This document shows, piece by piece, positions 7,684 to 15,594 of a stretch of 25,855 nt of DNA (its first letter is position 1; each line of letters opens with the position of its first letter). A model generated the notes under the pieces. That model was not told the origin of the DNA, made no database searches, and saw only the letters and a program-made list of their open reading frames with translations. The position numbers and the translations under genes were made by a program. This stretch comes from JAEYFP01 sp964566545. Its GTDB lineage: Bacteria > Bacillota > Clostridia > Lachnospirales > Lachnospiraceae. Location of the stretch: assembly GCA_964566545.1 (NCBI GenBank), contig CAZMIX010000033.1:1-25855 (forward strand), read 5' to 3'.

Positions 7684-8880
7684 CTACTCTACAAAATCGG
7701 ACTTCACATAAGCTTGCTGTCCCTTATAGTTAATCTTACACCAACCGTTTGCTTTTTCAATTAATTCAAACTGCTCTCCGCGGTATGCCACTCCAAGCTT
7801 ATTTCCGGTCTCGCTTGCAGTTTCTCTAATATTAACATTTTCCTTTACGGTAATCTTGTCGCCTGTCGCAGCCTGGCTCTCCGTACTTGTGCCTTCGGCG
7901 GCAGCATCAACCTCTGTTGCGGCAGCCGTATCACCTACAATCTCCAGATACTCCGTCTTAATATAGGCCTCCTGACCGTTATAATCGATCTTGCTCCAGC
8001 CGTTTTCCATTTCCTCATATCTCGTATATTCATCACCGATTGCAGCTTTACCAAGCGCCTCCGCTTCTGTACTGGCCGACGCACGAATATTGACGACATC
8101 CGTAGCACGCACGACCATAGCCGACGCCTGCTTTGCCGCTGCCTGCGCTTCTGCCTCCGCTGCTGCGGCTGCTTCTGCCTCCGCCTGCTGTTGGAGAGCC
8201 ATCTCATCCTTGACGGCCTGATTAATCTTTTCTTTGATCGTCGGCATCAGGGCTGCAAGTATTTCATCGGACTCCAGCGCTTCATTATACTTGACTTCGA
8301 TCTCTTCACTCAGCTTGACAATATCACTCTGAACAGACAACACCTGAAAATATGCCTTTTCATCATCAGTCGGATTCTCCTTGTTAATATAGAGTGCACC
8401 CGAATCATTCGTGCAAACATACACGGACGCCAGTGCCGGCGCCGATGTGGTAGCCCCCGCAAACAAAATATCATATGAGACAAGTGCAAAGTAGGAATTT
8501 TCCGCAGGACCCGCTTTTGTATAAACAACATAATTAGAAAAGCTTTCATAATATTCCGCCTGCTTCTGCACGCGAATCCGCTCCTCATTCCCCATCGTAT
8601 TGCTTAAAGATGCCATCGTGTCCGCATCTCCTGCAGACATCGCATTAAAATAAGACTGTAATAGTGTATTGACATCCGGATAAGCGTCAACCTCATATTT
8701 ATCCTTCGGAACCTCAATGCCGCTCTCCGCAAGCACTGTCGCCGTATCCGATTCGGATGCCTGAGCCTTATTTTTAACCATAAAAACAATCAAAACTATA
8801 ACAAGTACAACAAATAGGCCCCCTACAATAAAGTACCGATATTGTCTCTCGATGAACTCAATCACTTTATTTCCTGCCAT
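7684..8880 (-). CDS. Membrane-anchored protein with two bacterial SH3 domains
   Basis: A 398-residue protein with an N-terminal cytoplasmic stretch and one transmembrane helix (about residues 17-36). An extracytoplasmic domain of unknown type follows (about 60-225), then an Ala/Gln/Glu-rich segment that is likely helical (about 228-255). Two SH3b repeats complete it, each with the VNIRxxAS core and a closing YIK or YVK (about 257-318 and 340-398). SH3b domains usually bind cell-wall peptides, so a role at the cell surface is likely. No catalytic domain is seen. The start at 8880 has AAAGGAAG upstream; the ATG at 8910 lacks one. The gene lies directly downstream of tRNA-Arg with no clear terminator between, so they may be co-transcribed. 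Confidence 0.82.
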   Translation of the reverse strand: MAGNKVIEFIERQYRYFIVGGLFVVLVIVLIVFMVKNKAQASESDTATVLAESGIEVPKDKYEVDAYPDVNTLLQSYFNAMSAGDADTMASLSNTMGNEERIRVQKQAEYYESFSNYVVYTKAGPAENSYFALVSYDILFAGATTSAPALASVYVCTNDSGALYINKENPTDDEKAYFQVLSVQSDIVKLSEEIEVKYNEALESDEILAALMPTIKEKINQAVKDEMALQQQAEAEAAAAAEAEAQAAAKQASAMVVRATDVVNIRASASTEAEALGKAAIGDEYTRYEEMENGWSKIDYNGQEAYIKTEYLEIVGDTAAATEVDAAAEGTSTESQAATGDKITVKENVNIRETASETGNKLGVAYRGEQFELIEKANGWCKINYKGQQAYVKSDFVE

Positions 8881-8945
8881 ATTTAACTTCCTTTCATTCC
8901 TTCCAACCAAATATTTCTATCATTGGTCACCTGTGAAAATGATAA

Positions 8946-9019
8946 TGCACCCGGGAGGATTCGAACCCCCGACACACGGTACCGGAAACCGTTGCTCTAT
9001 CCCCTGAGCTACGAGTGCA
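8946..9019 (-). tRNA. tRNA-Arg, anticodon CCG
   Basis: Folds on the minus strand as a complete cloverleaf. The acceptor is TGCACTC / GGGTGCA and the D-arm is AGCTC...GAGC. The anticodon stem is ACGGT / ACCGT with loop TTCCGGT, so positions 34-36 are CCG, reading CGG codons. The T-arm has the GGTTCGAATCC core. CCA is not encoded. A good promoter precedes it at 9071-9099. Confidence 0.95.
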
Positions 9020-9070
9020 TTTGCGTGCCGATAGTTGCTTAAACACTGCAAACACTTTCACACCTCACAT

Positions 9071-9099
9071 ATCATACCATAGGGAAGCCAAAATATCAA
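9071..9099 (-). promoter_or_regulatory. Promoter of tRNA-Arg
   Basis: Minus strand TTGATA, 17-bp spacer, TATGAT, ending 51 bp before the mature 5' end of the tRNA. It lies just after the stop of the DUF5688-like gene. Confidence 0.62.
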
Positions 9100-9109
9100 A
9101 TGAAAAATG

Positions 9110-10018
9110 TTACAAATTAGTTACAAACTCATCACTTTTGCCGAAACCACCGTCCCTTTTATATAAATAGGCATGATCTGACAAAATATCCTCTCTTTCC
9201 ACTTGTGCGGTATTCACCTCCCGCACCATTTCAGACAGCCCTTCCAAATCGTGCCTGCCGCAGGCAGGTACTAAAAGCACCTCATGCACACTGCTCGGAA
9301 GAATATACAGATCGCTTTCCAAGCGTTCCGAAAATGCAGCGAGTACATCCTCATACGTCATACAGACCGCCCCATTCAACTTATATTTGTTGGACAGCAC
9401 ATACATCTCGACCTCTTCCTCTATTTCTGTTTCACTTTCCCTCCCGCCATACAGGCCTTCGAACAGATCCGTTAAAGACGTAATTGCAAAACTCATGGCT
9501 TCTCTCGTGTTTTTTTCTGCTTCCTGCATCACATCCGCTTCCTCAAGCTCCCACATGTCAACATGAGAATGGTGAATCAAAATACTTGCCGAGCCCATCG
9601 CGTTATTCTTTAAAAGGCAATATGGCACGATTGCAAGATCCAAAAAATGTTTGTGGGGAACAAGCTTCAATAACTCCTCATTTGCACTGTAGTTAACCAG
9701 TTTACAAAACAACAGCCCGCGAGCCTGTTCGTAATCTGTAAAGAAGGAAATGTCCACATCCTCTTCCAAACGGCTCTCCCGATACACCAACAGAATTTCC
9801 TTCATCAACACTTCGAAAGATTCTCCCTGCTTAAATTTTTCATAAAATGGTTGCAAATAGATCGTCGGGGACACATTCCGTTCCTGCTCCACGATGACAA
9901 GCCCGTCCATAAAAACTGCGTTGTTTTTTATCACGTGATGGATCCCGGCTCTACAGCCCTCGCCCAATCGGCTTTCTGCTTCGTTTCTCACTTCTTCTAA
10001 AAATTCCTGATAATCCAT
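9110..10018 (-). CDS. DUF5688-like hypothetical protein
   Basis: A 302-residue soluble protein, starting at an ATG with AAAGGAGAG upstream. The sequence resembles the DUF5688 group common in Lachnospiraceae. It has an N-terminal MDYQEFLEEVRNEAE segment, then NNAVFMDGLVIVEQERNVSPTIYL, a VDISFFTDYEQARG segment, and a conserved central part (HKHFLDLAIVPYCLL). The C-terminal third (MYVLSNKYKLNGAVCMTYED, then LYILPSSVHEVLLVPACGRHD) is also typical. The function of the group is not known. It has its own promoter at 10088-10116, downstream of the efp terminator, so it appears to be expressed alone. Family assignment is from memory of its pattern and should be searched. Confidence 0.65.
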   Translation of the reverse strand: MDYQEFLEEVRNEAESRLGEGCRAGIHHVIKNNAVFMDGLVIVEQERNVSPTIYLQPFYEKFKQGESFEVLMKEILLVYRESRLEEDVDISFFTDYEQARGLLFCKLVNYSANEELLKLVPHKHFLDLAIVPYCLLKNNAMGSASILIHHSHVDMWELEEADVMQEAEKNTREAMSFAITSLTDLFEGLYGGRESETEIEEEVEMYVLSNKYKLNGAVCMTYEDVLAAFSERLESDLYILPSSVHEVLLVPACGRHDLEGLSEMVREVNTAQVEREDILSDHAYLYKRDGGFGKSDEFVTNL

Positions 10019-10087
10019 ACAACTCTCCTTTTCCTTTTCATTTTACGGCAAAATCGCCAAACTGAAGGAGATCACAGGAATTTTGCA

Positions 10088-10116
10088 ATTATCCGCACTT
10101 TGCAAGCTGTTTTCAA
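10088..10116 (-). promoter_or_regulatory. Promoter of the DUF5688-like gene
   Basis: Minus strand TTGAAA, 17-bp spacer, GATAAT, immediately past the efp terminator and about 70 bp before the ATG at 10018. Confidence 0.6.
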
Positions 10117-10120
10117 CTAT

Positions 10121-10158
10121 AAAAGGACTCCCCAAACAAACTGTCAGGAAGTCCTTTA
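10121..10158 (-). terminator. Intrinsic terminator after efp
   Basis: Inverted repeat AAAGGACT / AGTCCTTT (extendable by CC/GG across one bulge) with a loop of about 20 nt. On the minus strand it ends in CCTTTT, 35 bp past the efp stop. Confidence 0.7.
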
Positions 10159-10192
10159 CTATTCATATTACTGTTCACATCCGAAACTCCGC

Positions 10193-10750
10193 TTATACTC
10201 TCGAGAGATATTCTCCGGATCTCGTATCGATTTTAATCTTGTCATCCTGATCTACGAACAGAGGTACATATACAACGGCACCTGTTTCAACGGTCGCAGG
10301 CTTTGTTGCGCCTGTAGCCGTATCGCCCTTAAATCCAGGCTCCGTATCAATAATTTGCAATTCCACAAACAACGGAGGTTCAATCGCAAATACGTTTCCA
10401 TTGTGTGAACATACCTTAACCATTTCGTTTTCCTTGACAAATTTCAATGCATCACCGATCGCATCCGCATCCAGCGCGATCTGCTCATAATTCTCTACAT
10501 TCATGAAGTGGAATAAATCACCGTCTGAATATAAATACTGCATATCGTTTCTATCAATACGGGCTTGTGGAAACTTTTCCGTAGGCCGGAACGTCTTTTC
10601 AACCACACCGCCATTAATAATATTCCTTAACTTTGTCCTAACAAAAGCTGCTCCCTTTCCGGGTTTTACATGCTGAAATTCAATAATTTGAAAAATTCCA
10701 TTGTCCATCTCAACAGTTAAGCCATTTCTAAAATCGCCTGCTGATATCAT
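10193..10750 (-). CDS. efp: Translation elongation factor P
   Basis: EF-P binds between the P and E sites of the ribosome and relieves stalling at consecutive prolines. At 185 residues it has the usual length and three beta-barrel domains. The N-terminal KOW-like domain carries the loop HVKPGKGAAF with Lys32 at the tip, the residue modified in many bacteria. The C-terminal domain ends in the family signature DTRSGEYLSRV. AAGGAGG precedes the ATG. It is the last gene of the aroE–aroK–aroQ group, 69 bp after aroQ, and is followed by a terminator. A possible separate promoter before it (TTGAAA, then TAAACT) is weak. Confidence 0.97.
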   Translation of the reverse strand: MISAGDFRNGLTVEMDNGIFQIIEFQHVKPGKGAAFVRTKLRNIINGGVVEKTFRPTEKFPQARIDRNDMQYLYSDGDLFHFMNVENYEQIALDADAIGDALKFVKENEMVKVCSHNGNVFAIEPPLFVELQIIDTEPGFKGDTATGATKPATVETGAVVYVPLFVDQDDKIKIDTRSGEYLSRV

Positions 10751-10819
10751 TCCGATATTCCTCCTTAAATTGCACTGCGTAATAATTCTTTATCAGTTTA
10801 TACTAAAAAGACAGATATT

Positions 10820-11266
10820 TCAACTATTTTTTCTGTTTAACTCAATTAAATAATCGATTGCCTCCAAATACCCTTCTAATCCGTGTCCTTTAATCAGGTG
10901 ATTGCAGGCTAATGCCGTCACGGATTTATGACGCCATTCCTCCGCCCGTTTTGAAATATCGGAAATGTGCACCTCTACCTTTGGAGTCCGGATCGAGGAA
11001 AGCGCATCATGAATCGCATAGCTGTAATGGGCATACGCGCCTGGATTAATCACGATTCCATCCGTGATGTCATAATAACTCTCTTGTATTTTGTCGATGA
11101 TTGCGCCTTCATGGTTGCTTTGAAACATTTCTACCAGAATGTTTTCCTGTGCTGCTTTTTTCATGACCATCTGTCTTAGGAAATCATAATCCGCCCGTCC
11201 ATACACATCCACTTCGCGAATACCGAGGAAATTCAAATTTGGTCCGTTCATTACTAATATCTTCAT
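10820..11266 (-). CDS. aroQ: Type II 3-dehydroquinate dehydratase
   Basis: Dehydrates 3-dehydroquinate to 3-dehydroshikimate in the shikimate pathway, as a cytoplasmic dodecamer. The 148-residue length is normal. Family motifs are present in order: NGPNLNFLGIRE with the catalytic Tyr22 in VYG, FQSNHEGAIID (about 48-58), INPGAYAHYSYAIHDAL (about 73-89), and EVHISD with the catalytic His100, followed by RAEEWRHKSV. The usual EVHxSN reads EVHISD here, a mild change. It lies 32 bp downstream of aroK. Confidence 0.95.
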   Translation of the reverse strand: MKILVMNGPNLNFLGIREVDVYGRADYDFLRQMVMKKAAQENILVEMFQSNHEGAIIDKIQESYYDITDGIVINPGAYAHYSYAIHDALSSIRTPKVEVHISDISKRAEEWRHKSVTALACNHLIKGHGLEGYLEAIDYLIELNRKNS

Positions 11267-11298
11267 AATATAATTCTCCCTTCTAACTCTATCTCACT

Positions 11299-11811
11299 TT
11301 ATATGGATATAATCTGTTCAGCAATCTCTTCTGCGGAAAATGTATCCGCGGCAATCACTCTGTCCGCAAGTGCCGCATATACCGGTCCGCGCTCCTGAAG
11401 CAGCCGTTCGATCCTGTCTGATACCTTAGATGGCTCTCCTGCAAGCAACGGCCGCGTCGTATCCTCTGCAAGGCGCTTTACTACCGTTTCTTTGGATACC
11501 TCTAAGTATATCACCGTACCAATTTTTTTTAAATAAGAATGATTGTCATTTTTCACAGGCAGACCGCCTCCGACAGAAAGCACCGTGTTTTGCAGCGAAA
11601 TAGACAGCTTGCTGACAAGAGCCGTCTCTAGACGGCGGAAGTGCTCTTCGCCAAACTGTTCGAAAATATCGGAAACCGTAAGTCCGATTTCCCGCTCGAT
11701 CAATTTGTCGGTATCCTGAAAATTTGCTCCCAGCCGCTTTGCAAGACATTTACCGACCGTTGTCTTGCCCGCTCCCATGAAGCCGATCAATACATAATTT
11801 CTCCCATTCAT
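11299..11811 (-). CDS. aroK: Shikimate kinase
   Basis: Phosphorylates shikimate at O3 using ATP. The 170-residue protein has Walker A GFMGAGKTT at residues 10-18. The substrate-binding DTD follows, then FRRLETAL, the GGG loop (SVGGGLP) and the lid arginine segment DTTRPLL. All belong to the shikimate kinase family. The start has GGAGAG upstream. It lies between aroE (69 bp gap) and aroQ. Confidence 0.95.
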   Translation of the reverse strand: MNGRNYVLIGFMGAGKTTVGKCLAKRLGANFQDTDKLIEREIGLTVSDIFEQFGEEHFRRLETALVSKLSISLQNTVLSVGGGLPVKNDNHSYLKKIGTVIYLEVSKETVVKRLAEDTTRPLLAGEPSKVSDRIERLLQERGPVYAALADRVIAADTFSAEEIAEQIISI

Positions 11812-11880
11812 AAAGTAAAACTCTCCTGTCTCACCAAAATCCTGCCTTCCGTCCGCAGCCTTCGTCTATTGCGCCCGATT

Positions 11881-12753
11881 TCACTCCAAAAGCAGCCGTT
11901 CATATACTTCCTTGATTATTTCCTCGGACACCGTTGTTTGTGTCCATAACTCATAGGCACTCACCGCCTGATACAGTAACATCTTCAAGCCATTGTAAGC
12001 GTGCCCGCCATTTTCCTCAATGAGCCTCATAAATTTTGTCCTGCGCGGATTATAAATCAAATCTACGCCGACCTCCGTCATTTTATAAAAGGCGGTGTCT
12101 TCGATCACGGCTTCCTCCACATGAGGATACAGACCAAGCTGCGTACACTGGAAAACAATGTAGCATTCCATCTTTAAATCACGGTAATCTGCAAGCAGCA
12201 TCGCCTTCACTTCTGTTCCGACCGCTGCTTGGGTTTGTACCAGATAGTCCCTGATATCCTGTGCAATTGCCTGCGCCTTCTCAAGTGTTCTGTTTAAAAG
12301 AGTAATAGAAGCGGCCTGTTTCTTTGCGCACAGAAATGCCGCCGCACGAGCTGCCCCTCCCGCGCCAAGAAGTAAAACATGCCTGCCCGCAAGCAAAATT
12401 CCTTCCGAATCCAGCTCACGCTCCAATCCGCTGATATCTGTATTATATCCTTGAAAGCCCGTCTCTGTTCTGACAAGCGTATTGACCGCGCCAATCCGTC
12501 CCGCCATCTCCTCCACGCCGGCAAGGCATTTGATCACGGCCGTTTTATAGGGAACCGTCACATTCATGCCCGTGATGCCTAGCGCGTAAGCGCCGCGCAC
12601 AGCAAGCCCCGCATCGGATTCCACTCCAAACGGCACATAGATAAGATTCTGTCTCTGACGCTCCGCAATCAAATTATGGATCATCGGCGACTTTGTATGT
12701 TTAATAGGATATCCAATAATGCCAAGAACCTTTGTTTCTCCGTTTACATTCAT
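11881..12753 (-). CDS. aroE: Shikimate dehydrogenase
   Basis: Reduces 3-dehydroshikimate to shikimate with NADPH. From the ATG at 12753 it is 290 residues. Shikimate-binding motifs are KSPMIHN (21-27), NVTVPYK with catalytic Lys70, GAVNTL, and GYNTDISG with Asp106. The nucleotide-binding loop is GAGGAARA (130-137), with the NRT motif following. The segment FQCTQLGLYP replaces the more usual NATPVGMYP type but keeps the key T and GLYP. An ATG at 12774 is in frame but has no ribosome binding site; the chosen start has only a modest GGGTG. It lies 31 bp downstream of the HAD phosphatase gene. Confidence 0.94.
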   Translation of the reverse strand: MNVNGETKVLGIIGYPIKHTKSPMIHNLIAERQRQNLIYVPFGVESDAGLAVRGAYALGITGMNVTVPYKTAVIKCLAGVEEMAGRIGAVNTLVRTETGFQGYNTDISGLERELDSEGILLAGRHVLLLGAGGAARAAAFLCAKKQAASITLLNRTLEKAQAIAQDIRDYLVQTQAAVGTEVKAMLLADYRDLKMECYIVFQCTQLGLYPHVEEAVIEDTAFYKMTEVGVDLIYNPRRTKFMRLIEENGGHAYNGLKMLLYQAVSAYELWTQTTVSEEIIKEVYERLLLE

Positions 12754-12784
12754 TAATTTCACCCGTTTTCTCAATGCTTGAAAT

Positions 12785-13294
12785 CTATTGCCACATTTTA
12801 TGTCCCTTTTTTTTATAAAAATACAAAACGATATTTTCCAGCTTCCGTTTCAATACAATTTGTATCTCCTCTTTCGGATGGATTGGTTTTACAAGTATAT
12901 TACGGATTCCTGCACGTTTTGCACCCCATACGTCTGTAAAGAGCTGATCCCCGACAAACAGCGTTGTCGCCGTATCGGTTCCCATCTCATGCATCGCCCG
13001 CAGATACCCTGTCCTTCCCGGCTTTCCCGCTTTAAAAATATATTTTACATGAACGGCATCATGAAATGTCTTTACACGCGGCTCTTTGTTGTTAGACAAC
13101 AAAAGCACTGTATAGCCGATCCGCTTAAGCCTCTGAAACAGCGCAATGGAGCGCTCATCCGCAGGGGCTCCGTGGGGAACAAGCGTATTATCAATATCAA
13201 AAATAATTCCGCGCAGCCCTTCCCGATAAAGTGTTTCATAATCAATTTCGTAAGCGGACGCAACACATTCGTCCGGAAAAAAACAATCAAACAT
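12785..13294 (-). CDS. YqeG-family HAD phosphatase
   Basis: A 169-residue HAD subclass IIIA phosphatase of the YqeG type, with substrate unknown. Motif I is FDIDNTLVPHG with nucleophile Asp33 and acid Asp35. Motif II is LLLSNN, a Lys-containing segment FKAGKPG follows, and motif III is VGDQLFTDVWGAKRAG. There is no membrane segment. In many Firmicutes yqeG lies beside aroE, which matches the order here. AAAGGATAG precedes the ATG. It lies 15 bp after the EamA transporter stop. Confidence 0.88.
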   Translation of the reverse strand: MFDCFFPDECVASAYEIDYETLYREGLRGIIFDIDNTLVPHGAPADERSIALFQRLKRIGYTVLLLSNNKEPRVKTFHDAVHVKYIFKAGKPGRTGYLRAMHEMGTDTATTLFVGDQLFTDVWGAKRAGIRNILVKPIHPKEEIQIVLKRKLENIVLYFYKKKGHKMWQ

Positions 13295-13309
13295 TTTACT
13301 ATCCTTTCG

Positions 13310-14194
13310 CTATTTTTTTTTGCCCGGCTTTACCTCTGCCAGCACGATCGCCGTAAACAACAGCCCGCAGCCAAATACCATACGCCCGCTCATAACCTCA
13401 TGCAGGAAAAGCGCGGAACACAATGCCCCAAATACTGACTCCGTTGACATGAGCAGCGCAGAAGTGGCAGGATGCGTATATTTCTGACACACATTTTGCA
13501 GCAGAAAGCCAACCATCGTACTGAGAATTCCTAAATAAAGCATCCCTGCAATCATATCAGGCTGAAAAACGCCTTGCGGAAAACCGCCGTCCATGAAAGG
13601 TGCCGCCACACAGGAAAAAGATGCCGCAAACATAATCTGTAGCACCGCAAGCACGATCGGATCTTCCTTTTCCGTGAACCGGTCGATGAAAATCAAATGC
13701 CATGCATAAAAGATACCACTGCCAAGGGTCAGGAGATCGCCGATATTGACCGACAAATCCCCCTGCAGGGAAAGCAGGCCAATTCCAACAACAGAAAGAA
13801 ACGCAGCCGTGATGCAATAGCCATCCGGCCTGATCCTGCTGACCGCCCAATGAAAAAACGGCACAAAAATCACATAAATTGTCGTCAAAAAAGCGTTCTT
13901 TCCTGCGGTCGTATAGTTACAGCCGATCGTCTGAAGCAAATAAGCCATAAAAAGAAGCACACCCAACACCACGCCGTGAAATGCAAGCTGTCGGTTCAGC
14001 TTCAAAAGTCTTTTCCAGAAAACAACCGCCAATGCCACACCCGCAATTGTAAAGCGAAATGCCAGCATATAAGTTGGCGGTATATATGCAAGGGAATTCT
14101 TTACGATGACAAACGCAAACCCCCATATAAACGCAATCAAGAGCAGTCCCATACCTGCCAATAACCTGACTCTCTTTTCCTTTAATACCATCAT
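13310..14194 (-). CDS. EamA/DMT-family transporter
   Basis: A membrane protein of about 294 residues with ten predicted transmembrane helices in two EamA repeats. The first contains LIAFIWGFAFVIVKNSL and the second begins near LTLGSGIFYAWHLIF. Members of the drug/metabolite transporter superfamily export or import small metabolites; the substrate here is unknown. The start is uncertain: the frame is open to an ATG at 14230. The promoter at 14239-14267 predicts transcription starting near 14232, and the best ribosome binding site (GAGGATGG) precedes tandem ATGs at 14194/14191. It is the first gene of the HAD–aroE–aroK–aroQ–efp group, so export of an aromatic-pathway compound is possible but unproven. 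Confidence 0.85.
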   Translation of the reverse strand: MMVLKEKRVRLLAGMGLLLIAFIWGFAFVIVKNSLAYIPPTYMLAFRFTIAGVALAVVFWKRLLKLNRQLAFHGVVLGVLLFMAYLLQTIGCNYTTAGKNAFLTTIYVIFVPFFHWAVSRIRPDGYCITAAFLSVVGIGLLSLQGDLSVNIGDLLTLGSGIFYAWHLIFIDRFTEKEDPIVLAVLQIMFAASFSCVAAPFMDGGFPQGVFQPDMIAGMLYLGILSTMVGFLLQNVCQKYTHPATSALLMSTESVFGALCSALFLHEVMSGRMVFGCGLLFTAIVLAEVKPGKKK

Positions 14195-14238
14195 TACAAA
14201 AACCATCCTCGTGTATACATTTGTCCCCAATAGGCTTA

Positions 14239-14267
14239 ATTATATAAAAAACCTCCCGCCAAAGCAA
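14239..14267 (-). promoter_or_regulatory. Promoter of the EamA–aro–efp unit, overlapping a terminator
   Basis: Minus strand TTGCTT, 17-bp spacer, TATAAT. The -35 lies in the loop of the upstream gene's terminator hairpin and the spacer contains the 3' arm and T-run. Transcription would start near 14232, downstream of the hairpin. Confidence 0.5.
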
Positions 14268-14275
14268 GAGGTTTT
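14246..14275 (-). terminator. Intrinsic terminator of the 139-aa protein gene
   Basis: AAAACCTC / GAGGTTTT, loop of 12 nt, with a run of six Ts on the minus strand. The 5' arm overlaps the TAA stop of the gene at 14274. Confidence 0.75.
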
Positions 14276-14693
14276 ATAAACTCTGCGGAGCTTTCTGAAA
14301 AACAACCCCGTCTTCGTCATTGCGGATGATATTAGAATCCCCTACAAAATACTGGTACTGTAAAAGCGACTGATCCTTCTGCATATCCGATACTGCCTTT
14401 TCTATATCAAGAGCTTTTAAACTGCTGTCCCTGCCCTTCATCTCAAACTCGCTGTTTGATTTGAAGCTCAAGGAGATATTTTCAAGACTCGCTTCCTTTC
14501 GGGGTCTGACTGTTTCCAAATTCAATGCTAACGGCTTAGGACTTTCCGGCTGCTGCGCAGCTTGGGCATCGGTGACGACGTGTTTACCCTGCTCACCAAT
14601 TTCCTGAGGATTTACTCTGGGAATCCGATCCATCGCATTAATGCTATTGTAGGAGGAAAATAAATCATATTGACTTAGTCCGTTAATTGCCAT
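14274..14693 (-). CDS. Hypothetical protein, probably family-restricted
   Basis: A 139-residue soluble protein, with no signal peptide or membrane helix. The N-terminus (MAINGLSQYDLFSSYNS) resembles the short unstructured starts of flagellar or surface-associated proteins. A polar, proline-rich middle (about 25-65) is followed by a helical C-terminal part with DIEKAVSDMQKDQSLLQYQY and FVGDSNIIRNDEDGVVFQK. I do not recognise a named family. A GGGAAGTGAG site precedes the ATG. It has a good promoter at 14759-14787 and its own terminator, so it is a stand-alone gene between the ABC importer and the aromatic-pathway unit. Confidence 0.72.
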   Translation of the reverse strand: MAINGLSQYDLFSSYNSINAMDRIPRVNPQEIGEQGKHVVTDAQAAQQPESPKPLALNLETVRPRKEASLENISLSFKSNSEFEMKGRDSSLKALDIEKAVSDMQKDQSLLQYQYFVGDSNIIRNDEDGVVFQKAPQSL

Positions 14694-14758
14694 TTTCTCA
14701 CTTCCCTACTCGACATATCAATGTCACTTATCTGATTAACATAATGTATTATCTGCTT

Positions 14759-14787
14759 ATTATACCGCAGCTTCCATTGGGTTGCAA
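14759..14787 (-). promoter_or_regulatory. Promoter of the 139-aa protein gene
   Basis: Minus strand TTGCAA, 17-bp spacer, perfect TATAAT, about 65 bp before the ATG at 14693. Confidence 0.65.
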
Positions 14788-14835
14788 TAATTATATCGGT
14801 TTTTTTCCAAATAACTTTATATCTTTTTAGAAATA

Positions 14836-15579
14836 TTACCGAATTCCTGCTGATATTAACAACTCCTTCGTATATTCCCTCCGGGGATTATAGTAAATTT
14901 CTCGGTCACTGCCCTGCTCGATAATCTGCCCCTCTTTCATGACAAGGATCCGGCTGCAAAGCTGATAGACGACCATTAAATCATGCGAAATAAAGAGAAT
15001 CGCCACTCCGAGCTCCTGATTTAGTCTAAGGAGCAGCCGCATAATCTGCGCCTGTACGGTTACATCCAACGCAGAAACCGGTTCGTCCGCAACAATCAGC
15101 TTTGGCTCGAGCATCAATGCAAGCGCAATACAAACCCGCTGCCTCTGTCCGCCTGACAACTCACCCGGATAGCGTTCCTTCAGCCTCTCCTCCAGACCGA
15201 CCTTTTCAAGCATCGCGAGCACCTGCTTTTTCCGTTCGTTTTCCGTAAAACCTCCCCGAACCCGCAGCGGCTCTTCCAATATCCAGCCGATCCGCTTAAC
15301 CGGATTTAAGGAACCATAAGGATCCTGAAATATCATCTGCGGCATGACGGAATGATGCACTACTTCACCCTCCACATCCTTCACCATGCCAAGAACGGCT
15401 TTCCCAAGCGTCGATTTTCCACAGCCGCTCTCACCGACAAGTCCTACCAGCTCCCCTTCCCGCATGCGAAAGGAAATGTCCTTCAAAATCTGTTTTCTGA
15501 CACTTTTCTGACGGAACAATAATTCCTTTTCTTTATAATATGCATTTAGATGGTTTACTTGAATGATATCTCCTGCCAT
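14836..15579 (-). CDS. ABC importer ATPase, DppF/NikE/CntF-like
   Basis: Second ATPase of a family-5 ABC importer. The 247-residue protein has Walker A GESGCGKST (49-57), Q-loop IFQDPYGSLNP, signature LSGGQRQRV, Walker B LIVADEP followed by SALD, and switch His in LFISHDL. It lacks the C-terminal oligopeptide-transporter extension that gives typical OppF/DppF proteins about 320 residues. The length matches NikE and CntF of nickel and metallophore importers instead. It is the last gene of the five-gene unit, 15 bp after the other ATPase. No clear terminator follows. Confidence 0.9.
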   Translation of the reverse strand: MAGDIIQVNHLNAYYKEKELLFRQKSVRKQILKDISFRMREGELVGLVGESGCGKSTLGKAVLGMVKDVEGEVVHHSVMPQMIFQDPYGSLNPVKRIGWILEEPLRVRGGFTENERKKQVLAMLEKVGLEERLKERYPGELSGGQRQRVCIALALMLEPKLIVADEPVSALDVTVQAQIMRLLLRLNQELGVAILFISHDLMVVYQLCSRILVMKEGQIIEQGSDREIYYNPRREYTKELLISAGIR

Positions 15580-15594
15580 AGCTTTTTCATCCCC

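Noticed and set aside
8918..8944. Hairpin TATCATT / AATGATA between tRNA-Arg and the SH3b gene as a terminator
   Set aside because: The stem is short and AT-rich, with no T-run on either strand.
12788..13438. 216-residue plus-strand ORF
   Set aside because: It lies opposite the HAD phosphatase and the EamA gene end, has no ribosome binding site, and its composition is that of an antisense shadow.
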